This document shows, one piece after another, positions 53,992-64,000 of a stretch of DNA of 64,000 nucleotides (position 1 is the first letter of the stretch; the number at the start of each line of letters is the position of its first letter). The notes beneath the pieces are model-generated. The model was not told where the DNA came from. It saw only the letters and a program-made list of their open reading frames with translations, and made no database searches. Source of the DNA: Pseudorasbora parva (Eukaryota; Chordata; Actinopteri; Cypriniformes; Gobionidae); assembly GCF_024679245.1 (NCBI RefSeq), contig NC_090184.1:11669233-11733232 (forward strand). Reading direction: 5' to 3'. The translations under genes and the position numbers were made by a program.

Positions 53992-54803
53992 AGGCGTTTC
54001 TCAATGTCAAGGAAGGATCCTCGGAAGCCAGAATTCTAAGGATGCTACGTCATCGACATCCGACGAAGGACTGTTCCAATGTCGAGGATCCTCGGAATTC
54101 AACCAAGGACTGAGTCCTTCGTTCGAAAAATATGTCATATACAGGAAAGGATGCATATGAGTAGCCTTCGCGCACTTCGCGTTCTCAAATCACCCACAAT
54201 CCTATGCGCGCAGCTTTGCTATCAGACGTTCTCGGAGTCGGACTCGGAGCGTGAACGGGGCAAATATGCTTGTATCGGGGTTTGTAGATGGGAAGGAAGG
54301 AGGCGGGAACCGGCAAGCGTTCAACAACTTTATAATAGCCCGCTCACGGGCGACTGCCCGCACACACATAATAAAACATAAACAAACCATAACATAAAGT
54401 CCAGGCCTAGTCCTCTCTCGTCTTCCATGCTCCTCCAATTATACTCCCGTCACTGCCGTGAGCCGAGACCGGTGTGGCGGCGATCAGCTGCCGCTCATTA
54501 TCACTCCACCGGCCCGCTCTCACGGTCCCTTACCTCGCTGCTTGCCACAATGTTTTTATTTACGTTACCAAAAATTTGTTATAACTAGTAAATATAAGTA
54601 AAGTTTAACATTTAAATACCGGTACAAAATAGTACTGTATTGATATTTAAAAAATACAAATGACGCAATGACGTGCACTTGCTAGCCTGTTCCATTTACG
54701 TTTTCTCCCGAATGCTAAAGAGGAGCCTCGCCTAGCCTCTGAAGGAAGTGACTTGGAAGGATCCGTCCTTCCAAGGAAGCATCCTTGACATTGAGAAACG
54801 CCT
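53992..54803. mobile_element. non-autonomous DNA transposon (AGGCGTTTCTCAATG ends)
   Basis: Termini AGGCGTTTCTCAATGTCAAG, identical over 20 bp to the complement of the right end, with a 3-bp ATG on both sides. CCTTCC/GGAAGGA motifs recur inside both ends. No transposase. Confidence 0.8.
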
Positions 54804-55444
54804 ATGGTCTCTCATAATAAGGCGTTATGTGCTTTATGAGTTCTAATAAACAGCTAATAGTGATATACAAGCAAATAGTTATTAACTGTGTTTTGCGCGC
54901 GAGTTACAATTGCCATTGGCAGCTGACAAACAGCGACAAACTCTGAAAAAAGAAAATGCAGGCATCTGCAAGAAGTCCTCCACCACGCTAGCCCGCGCTT
55001 GTGTTCGCACTCTCGCGATGTGTGAACGCATTCATAAGATTGGCTTACAAGTTAACAATCCCCCACATGGGGATTGGCTAAGATAAGGGCGATATCTGCT
55101 CATCATTCCCTGTTTAAAAAGGGCATTTGTGTGTGGAGCCAAGTCAGGGGAGTCTCAAAATTCACACACAAATGCAGTGAAGTACACAGACCGCAAGCAG
55201 TTTGTAAATCAAGGTATATTTGTGTGTGTGTGACACCCTAAAGTATGTACACATTTTGGATATTGTGATTTTGAAAGAAAATTTGTATTTTCCAAATACA
55301 CTATATTACATTTCTTTTGCTTATATTTTAAATGTAAAATGTCCAATATAAATCATTGTTTTTTTTGCAAAGTGAGATCGGGACTCTTATTTTGAAAGCG
55401 AACGGAGGACTCGCAGAGGAGAATTGTGCGCCATGACACATCCT
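54804..55444. other. intergenic, nothing recognised
   Basis: No gene or repeat assigned. Confidence 0.45.
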
Positions 55445-55753
55445 TTTTTTTTTTTTTTTTTTTTTTTTGCAAGAACTTTATTGAACAAAAAGAATTTAAC
55501 AAACAATTTGGCATTGTACAAAACATACAATTCCTTAAACGGACAAAGGCAAGCATTAAAGAGAGAGTGGACAAAAAAAAAAAAAAAAAAACACCTAGGG
55601 TTCTCTGCAAGATTGAGCTCCTCTACCAGATTATAGAGAGTTACAGCATTCTTTTTCTTCATTACATTCAAAGATAAGAAGAAATTAGCTAATTCCTTAT
55701 GAAATATGAAAAAGTTTGGTAGTGTTCAAGAATCTGTTTTGATGTAAGAAAAA

Positions 55754-56464
55754 TTACCCAGGAATAATAAATGTGTTAATAGCTAAATCATATGATTCTT
55801 CATTCATAAACATACCAAAAATAATATTTTCTTTTGTTAAAACAGATACATTTTCAATTTTAGGAAATAACCAGTAATGCATATCCTCCCAAAATGCACA
55901 GTCATAGTTACAGTCATAGAAAATATGTTCTGTTGTTTCAATCTGATCAGCACAGAAAGAGCAGTTGTTCACATCAAGACCAAATCGATATCTTAACAAC
56001 TCTCTAGAAGGATATATTCCATTAATAATTTTAAAATGGACTTCCTTTGCTTTTGGTGAAACTGGGTATTTAAGGTATTTTGTTCTTAAAATTTTATCTT
56101 CAGCTTTGGAAAAGTATTGAAAAATTGAAAGTTTATTTGAGGAAAAGGGATACAATTCCTTAACAAATGCTTTTCGAGTTGTGATATTAAGTACTTTTAA
56201 ATTAGTGAGAGAAATTCCGTTCACCAAAAGCTTAGGAAGAGAAGGAGTTATATTACTTTGATATGAATTGAGAGACAACTGGATTATCGATTGTGGAATT
56301 GCTTTGATGATAACATCATATTGTTTCCTGTCAGTTAACATGAATCTTGAACAAAAAATCTCAAGATAAGAGATAATTCCAGTATTGTCTAAAATATGCA
56401 TCACAGACCATATTCCTTTCTCCCACCAATTTTTGTAAAATAAAGACTTATTCCTAAAAGTCAC
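55754..56464 (-). pseudogene. LINE ORF2 C-terminal part with zf-RVT
   Basis: Open for 236 codons. Contains YNSYQSN-like linker sequence, then KAKEVHFKIINGIYPSRE and CSFCADQIETTEHIFYDC (zinc knuckle), then WEDMHYWLFPKI. Continuous in protein terms with 56471-56953 but a stop or frameshift separates them at about 56465. Confidence 0.75.
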
Positions 56465-57304
56465 AAATCTTCAATTCCACAAGGGGATATTATGATGACT
56501 GAAGTTATGCTTATAGATCAATTTCCAATAAAGTAAAACCTGTTGATGAAACAATGACAATTTAACAGGGAGTCTTTTAAGGTCATAATCGCATCTAAGG
56601 AGAAAATTGATTCCACCTAATTTCATAAAAATTTGGTTGGGGATATGAAACCAAAAACTATTTTCATTTTTCAAAAAAGATCTTAACCAGTTTGTTTTAA
56701 TAGTGCCATTAATGCATTCAAAATCGATGGCTTTTAGGCCTACTTCTTCAAAGTCTTTGACCAAAGTTCCTTTTCTAATGTAGTGTGTTTTTCCTTTCCA
56801 AATAAAAATAAAATTGGCTTGGTTTATAGCTTTTATTACATTATTAGAAAATGAAATTGAGTATGCAGGGTAGATAAGTCTAGAAATGCACTCCAATTTC
56901 GTGAGAAAAATTCGGCCAATAATAGAGATATCTCTTTGAGAACATAAATTCAAATAAGTTTTGCACTTTTCTAAATTATTCCAAAATTTTAAGATTATTA
57001 AGTGATGTGTTAATCTTGTGAATGTGAATCCCTAAGTATTTAACAGTATCTTTTATAGGAATATTATAAAAAAAATAAACAGACGGGAATTATGAATTGG
57101 TAATAATTCACATTTTTTAATATTTAGCTTCAAGCCAGATGCCCTAGAGAAAAGCTCCACAGTTTGAAGAATTTTTGGAACTTGGTTAATGTTTTTCATA
57201 AAAATGGTTGTGTCATCAGCCAATTGACTGATGACTAATTGTTTGCCAAATACTGTTTTTTTTTTTTTTCAAAATCAGAGTTTTTAATAAGAATGGAGAG
57301 CATT

Positions 57305-58348
<1,044 letters not shown>

Positions 58349-58397
58349 AATGGAGATCTGACGTACCTTATATTTTGTATATTCCCATTTTTCTCTA

Positions 58398-60066
58398 CAG
58401 TCCCTGACAAAAGTCTTGTCGCTTATCTATTTTCTATAAATACCTGATATTAACCTGACTATTAATTAATTAATTGGTGTTAGAAATAGCTCATATGAAA
58501 AGCTAAAACCCTCCCAAATGATGTTTAATGCACTGAAATAAATAATTTTCACAGAAAAAATATTTATCATTTAATCAAGACAGAAAGGTCAAATTTTGGC
58601 AAGAAAAAAGTTTTGTCGCCTATATAGAAATTAAACAAATTTACTGCAAATACAAAAATATGTCAGCAAATTAAGTTGTGGTGCTGTGAGATCCAAATTT
58701 AATATCTTGTATGACTTCCATGAGCTTGAAGGACTGCATCCATGCGGTTTGGCAAAGATTCATACAATTTTTTGATGAAGTCATCAGGAAAAGCTAAGAA
58801 AGCAGTCTTGCATGCCCCCCAGAGTTCATCAATATTCTTTGGTTTCGTCTTCCATGCGTCCTCTTTCATCCTACCCCACATATGCTCAATGATGTTCATG
58901 TCTGGTGACTGGGCTGGCCAATCCTGGAGCATCTTGATCTTCTTCGCCTTGAGGAACTTTGATGTGGAGATGGAAGTATGCGATGGAGCACCGTCCGTCT
59001 GCAGAATTTGGCCTCTTTTATGGTTGGGAATATCAGAGGTAGCTAAGATTTCTTGGTATTTTAGACTATTGATGTTGCCTTCCATCCTGCCGATCTCTCG
59101 CACACCCCCATACTGGATGTAACCCCAGACCATGATTTTTCCGCCACCAAACTTCACTGTTTTCTGGGTGAATCTCGGATCCATTCTGGCTCCAGTAGGT
59201 CTCCTGCAATATTTGCTCCAACTGTGGTGTAATTCAACAGAAGATTCATCTGAAAATCCACCTTCTGCCACTTTTCCAGCATCCATCCTTTTAGCAGGCT
59301 GTGGGCCTTGGCAAATGCCACACGGTTTTTCAATTGTCTTTTGTTTAGTGCTGGCTTCTGGGCACTGATTCGACCATGGAGGCCATTTCGAGACAGAATC
59401 CGACAAACTGTTCTGGTTGACACAGGGACTTCAGGTGACCAGGTCTCGTGGAGCTCTGCTGCAGTGGAAAATGGGCTGGCCTTGGATTTTCGACCCAACA
59501 AACGGTCCTCTCAAGCAGTTGTCTTGCGGGGTCTGCCTGACCTGGGCTTGTCAAAAACGTCTCCAGTCTCTTCAAATCTTTTTTGTATCCTCTGTACTTG
59601 ACGCTGAGACACATTGAAGGTGTCTGTCACATCAGCAGTGGATCTGGTCTTCAGCCTCTTGATAATCAAAACTTTAGTCTCAGGGTGAATCTTAGGCATG
59701 TTTGCAGAGGTCTAGTTGCAGTTGATGTGAAGGTCTAGTGTACTGGGGTTCTTTTTATACACACTTGAGACCTAATTGATCCATTATTAGTCACAGGAAT
59801 GATATGAAGCTCATATGACAAGGTGACAACACTTATGTCTTTGCAAAAATTGACTCAATGGGCTTTACCAAGCTGTGAATATTAGAGTACTTTTTGAAAG
59901 TTTAGTTTTTCACTGAAACATTATCACAAAAGCTGGTGGGATTAAAATGAGCCATTTCTTGTAAAAATATCTGGATTAGAAATATATTTCGCTCTGGATT
60001 AGAAATATATTTCAGCGGCACTTTAGGTCAATTTGTACACAAGCGAAAAGACTTTTGTCAGGGACT
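58398..60066 (-). mobile_element. Tc1-like element inserted in the LINE
   Basis: Termini CAGTCCCTGACAAAAGTCTT on both sides (complement on the right) with TA at 58396-58397 and 60067-60068. Removing it rejoins LINE codons (LKTYREKWEYTKYK), so insertion came after the LINE. 1669 bp. Confidence 0.92.
58699..59699 (-). pseudogene. Tc1-like transposase with frameshifts
   Basis: Starts MPKIHPETKVLIIKRLKT at 59699 with helix-turn-helix and a GRPRK basic motif. The middle (RILSRNGLHGRISAQKP, KKRVAFAK-like NRVAFAKAH) is in another frame. The C-terminal part ends HGSHTRY at 58699. Catalytic residues present: Asp in FSDESS, Asp in LQTDGAPSHT, Glu in MNIIEHMW with 35 residues between the last two by my count. 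At least two frameshifts; about 335 codons in all. Confidence 0.85.
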
Positions 60067-60068
60067 GT

Positions 60069-61000
60069 ATATGTTTTAAGAGTAGAATCAAAAATTATGT
60101 TGTTAATTGTAGCTATAATTTTTTTTACAGAACTATTTAAAATATTTGAATTAAATTTCCAGTATCCTTTTCTGAATTGGTATGATTCACCGGATTTAAG
60201 AGTAAGTTTAATCATGCAATGGTCAGTAAGAGGTGCGGCCGAAACTGCAGAGCTTGACTCCAGACAAGATTTTAACTCAGAGACTAACCAGAAATCTATT
60301 CTGGATTTACTTGAACCATCTGGCCTAAACCAAGTGAAGCCTTGAGTATTAAGGTTTGTATTGCGCCACCGCCATACATCTATTAATTTGAATACATTAC
60401 AAAACTCAAGCAATATGGGATTATAATGATGCCTCAGATATTTTGAAGGACATCTATCAAGCCATTCATCTATTACCATATTAAAATCTCCTCCAAAAAT
60501 AAAATCTTCAGTAGGAAACCTCTGAGATAAATCCTTTACTACCCTTGTAACCTGATCAATTAGGATTTTGTTTTGGCTATGACTGTTATATCCATATATA
60601 TTTCCTAAAATCAAAAAGTTGTATCCATTTCAAAAACACAAATTATCCAATGGCCACAAGTATCCCTAACAGTTCGTAAAATCTTCCCAGGAAAGTTATA
60701 AAAAAGTATAGCAACACCTGATGACCTATTTGAGCCATGAGAAAAAAAGTATTTTATCTTCCCATTGGTTTGACCAGAATTTCTCATCTAAATCAACATA
60801 GTGAGTTTCTTGAAGAAGAAAACATTGAGCTCTTTCATTTTTACAAAAAAGGAAAATAGATTTTCTTTTAACAAAATCTCTTAGACCCCTAGTGTTTAGT
60901 GAAACAAAAGAAAACATCTGATTATGAGAAAACATATAGAAGGAAAAAAAAATAGTACACACAAAAAAAACAAAAACAAAAGTGTTTTTTTGTTTAAGGT
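60069..61000 (-). pseudogene. LINE ORF2 endonuclease domain
   Basis: FSFVSLNTRGLRDFVKRK and CFLLQETHY (Asn and Glu of the APE-type active site) in one frame to 60726. SSGVAILFYNFPGKIL follows in a second frame. The third frame from 60614 has NIYGYNSHSQNKILIDQV, FIFGGDFNMVIDEWLDR (Asp-x-Asn), SKSRIDFWLVS and LTDHCMI (Asp-His). Two frameshifts. Confidence 0.8.
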
Positions 61001-61220
61001 TTGAACACAACTACACAGCCCCTTTCAAACATTAAGTGTAGGCAGAATGAGTAATACAGATATGTCCTTCTAATGTTGTTCCTTCCCTTTTTATTCTTAA
61101 GGTACAAACAGGACTTTAAAGATTAGGTTATAGACTATACATTCATTTGAACGTTTTTCCCTCTGTAAATCTTATAACTGCTATCAGAATTAAAATAAGG
61201 AAGGAGTTAACATAAAAAAA

Positions 61221-61278
61221 AAAAATCCCTTATTACCTACTTGTTAATTTTTTAACAAGTAGGTAATAAGGGATTTTT
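61221..61278. repeat. perfect 27-bp inverted repeat (hairpin)
   Basis: 61221-61247 and 61252-61278 are exact complements around TTTT. The core of the left arm is TCCCTTATTACCTACTTG. It lies between ORF1 and ORF2 of the LINE. Confidence 0.95.
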
Positions 61279-61454
61279 ATTTATTTTTTATCCCCCATTA
61301 TAATTGAAAAAAAACGAAAACTCAACATTGCAACATCCTACTAGGGCATGCACTTAAAACAATTATATGGTTGGAGGAGTATCTATCAACGTAAAGTCGT
61401 TTAACTGAACCTGTTAGAGTGAGAAGTACATGACCTGCTTAGGCCTGAAACAGT

Positions 61455-61985
61455 CTAAACCAGAGTAACCCTTTTTACCGTTGATGGAGCCCACATGCTA
61501 GTAGTAGCCCACATGGTAGTAGACGTTCTGTCCCGCCGCCCTGGCTTGCTCCATCTTCGGCCATGCCGCTGCACAAGCCTCTCTGTCAGCTTTACATAAG
61601 TCTTGTTTAAAGTGAATCCCCAAGTCTTTGCTGAGCTTAGAGTTTTTGGAAAACTTCCAGAAAGAATCCCAGTGGAATCGCATGGTGAACTGGATGATAT
61701 TTGGCGATCTCGCCCTTCTTCTTTTCTCCCGATCCGGTGAACAGTATCAACGATCGATTCCATTGACGTCCTCCATTGCGGCGCTAACTTGGACAGGATC
61801 CTCATGACAACGTTTCGAGTATTTTCATCAACTTTTTCTTTCAGGCCGTGAATTTTAACATTCCAGCATCTCTTGTAACGCTCCAACTCAGTGACCCTTT
61901 CCTTCAGCTCCTCGCTTTCCTTTACCAGACGACGCATTTCTTTTTCCATGTCTCGTATCTTGACTTTGCATTCTTTGATTTCCAT
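61455..61985 (-). pseudogene. LINE ORF1 (coiled-coil RNA-binding protein)
   Basis: A heptad-rich start (RDMEKEMRRLVKESEELKE) is followed by RYKRCWNVKIHGLKEKVD, the RRM-like start of L1 ORF1p, and VDTVHRIGRKEEGR. The C-terminal domain lies in another frame (FHWDSFWKFSKNSKLSKD, EACAAAWPKMEQARAAGQ), so a frameshift occurs near 61690. Upstream codons (EKLTSKIDSIGVQLREN) in a third frame extend it to about 62100. Confidence 0.75.
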
Positions 61986-62165
61986 AGCTCTACTAGTCTG
62001 GTGATATTAGTTACCATAACCGAGTTTTCTCTTAGCTGAACACCAATGCTGTCAATTTTGGAGGTTAGCTTTTCTATAGCTGAGAGAATAGAGGGCACCA
62101 TGTGTCAAATTTGATTGATTGATGGGGTAATAAAAATTCCATACCCCCCCCCCCCCCCCCCCACC

Positions 62166-62679
62166 GGACTGGACACCTGTTCCTGGACGTAATTTCCTGT
62201 TTTAAAACCTCCCTCCTCCTCCTATACACCCCCCTTTCAAAGGAATTTATGACTGTTTTTGTAACTTTGTGTATGTGTGCTTTCGTAACTGTTTGAAAAC
62301 AATCAAAGAATGTTTCAAATGTGCTTGAACCTTTTAATATGGGCGGGTTATGTCATAGGAATAGCAGTGACAAGTATAAGATCATGGAAATCAGTTTTTA
62401 TTAAACAAAGATTGTGTTTCACATACATTTGAGCTTTTTTAGATGTTTTAAAACATTAAAAACGTCTCTGTTAAATACAAGGGTATGGTATGTTTAAAGA
62501 TAAAGACAAGTTAAAGCTGTTTTTCTCTTTGACATACATACAGCTTTTTGTTAAAAAGTCAATGTTCAATCATTTTAAAAAGTTTTTTTCAGAAATATAA
62601 AGTTATAGAGTAGGTTCAAAAAGGTATATGTATTAAACATATCAAAGAAAGTACGAATAATGTTTTTTCACTTACACAA
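62166..62679. other. intergenic, nothing recognised
   Basis: No gene or assigned repeat. Confidence 0.4.
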
Positions 62680-63078
62680 GTTTTCTTTAGAAAAAACAAT
62701 GTTTTCTTATGGAGCTCGGTGTAAAAGCGTCCTCTCTCTCCGATGACAGAAGCAGAATGAGCTGTGGGAGCGTGTGTAAAGACACACCCCCAGTCTCCGC
62801 CCCTAACACTCCCATTGATCTGGTACAACGACTAAAAGTAAAATAAAAAATAAAAGCTAAACAAATAATATTAAGTTGTTTCACATTGGATTGTAATGTT
62901 ACATTTCTATTTAGTTTAGACAAAAACAATGTTTTCTTACAGAGTTCAGTGCAAAAGCATGCATCAGTTTAATAATGGTAAATAAAAGTTAATAATACTA
63001 ATTTTTGTTTTAACATGTGTTGTTTAGTTCAGTGTAGTTTATTTATTTGTTCTTGGCTCTCTCAAGACTAATTGTTTC

Positions 63079-63149
<71 letters not shown>

Positions 63150-64000
63150 AGCAGTGATTAAAATAAAAGCAAAATAATATTAAGTAATTTTCACATTACA
63201 TTTTAACATTACATTTTTATTTAGTTAGACAAAACAATGTTTTCCTATGGAGTTCAGTGCAAAAGCATCCTCTCCCTCCGATGGCTAAATCATCAGTGAG
63301 AGCCGGGGGTACATGCAAAATCCCCCCCAGTCTCCGCCCCTTAACACTCCCCTCAGAGCAGAAGAAAACACCCAGTCTATACAGAGGTGAAGATTTAAAT
63401 AATGGTAAAATAATTAAAAACAAATAACACTTAAAATAATGGTCGTTTTTAGTTACAGTTTTGTTTTATCTTTAGTTATTCGCTCTTAATTCTTTCAACT
63501 CTAATTGTCTCAAGTCTCACAGACACACACACACACACACACACACTTTTCATTAAAAGAAAATAATATTAAGTTATTTTCACATTACATTTTTTATTTA
63601 GTTTAGACAAAACAATGTTTTCTTACAGAGTTCAGTGCAAACGCATCTTCTCTCCCTGATGGCTAAATCATAAGTGAGATCCGGGGGTGCGTGTAAAATT
63701 ATCCCGAGTCTCCGCCCACTAACACTCCCCTCAGAAGAATGTATCAGTTTGGAGTTCAATAATGGTTAATAATACTTATTTTTGTTTTTAACATGTGTTG
63801 TTTAGTGCAATGTAGTTCATTTATTTGTTCTTGGCTCTTTCAAAACTAATTGTTTCAACACGCGCACACACCCACACACAGCGATTCAAAATGAATAAAA
63901 CAAGCAAAACAAATAATATTAAGTTTTTCAGATTACAATTTACTGCTAAATGTTTATTTAGTTTAGACAAAACAATGGTTTCTTATACAGGCTGAAGCAA
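62680..64000. repeat. diverged tandem array, ~230-380-bp units
   Basis: The block GTTTAGACAAAACAATGTTT plus GAGTTCAGTGCAAAAGC begins at about 62687, 62912, 63223, 63601 and 63960. Three of these continue into a GC-rich core (CTCCGATGGCTAAATCAT, AGTCTCCGCCCC, AACACTCCCCTCAGA). Between cores lie TGTTTAGTTCAGTGTAG and a (CA)n tract. The array continues past the right edge. Confidence 0.82.
63083..63142. repeat. (CA)n microsatellite
   Basis: About 60 bp of CA inside the tandem array; shorter versions stand at 63521-63546 and 63867-63881 in the equivalent place of later units. Confidence 0.95.

Overview
The window is vertebrate nuclear DNA, almost certainly from a cyprinid (carp/zebrafish-type) fish. 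It carries the 5' part of the mechanistic target of rapamycin gene (mtor) on the minus strand. Exon products match vertebrate mTOR closely, with clean GT/AG junctions and consistent phases. The repeats are of the kind that crowd cyprinid genomes: Tc1/mariner, hAT-like and TTAA-flanked MITEs, L2/Rex1/L1-like LINE pieces, a tRNA-like SINE and long (AT)n and (GA)n tracts.

Layout. mtor is read from right to left. A probable non-coding exon 1 ends at 50530, with an ETS/CCAAT-rich stretch just upstream. The ATG exon is 49579-49698. A 20-kb intron (29630-49578) follows, made largely of transposon debris. Ten further coding exons lie at 29521-29629, 29094-29326, 26123-26323, 21617-21751, 20968-21243, 13102-13210, 12739-12922, 11929-12057, 11452-11696 and 7276-7491. 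Together they encode about 652 residues of the N-terminal HEAT-repeat region with no stop or frameshift. The M-HEAT, FAT and kinase parts would lie beyond the left edge; 1-7275 is intron.

The rest is mobile or simple-sequence DNA. Upstream of mtor (50.7-64 kb) there is no host gene that I can recognise. That stretch holds a minisatellite, a hAT-like element with a fold-back element inside it, a retroposon inserted into its own relative, two MITEs, a decayed L1-like LINE (55.45-62.16 kb) split by a Tc1 element, and a tandem array that runs off the right edge.

No CRISPR array, operon, retroviral provirus or functional tRNA gene was seen. The most interesting signals are structural. They include a multi-layer nest of insertions next to mtor exon 5 whose order can be read from target-site duplications, and inverted MITE copies that bracket three mtor exons. 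Others are a DNA transposon with an iterated ~22-bp subterminal motif, a 27-bp perfect hairpin between the LINE ORFs, and a long (CA)n tract that stays in frame in a LINE reverse transcriptase.
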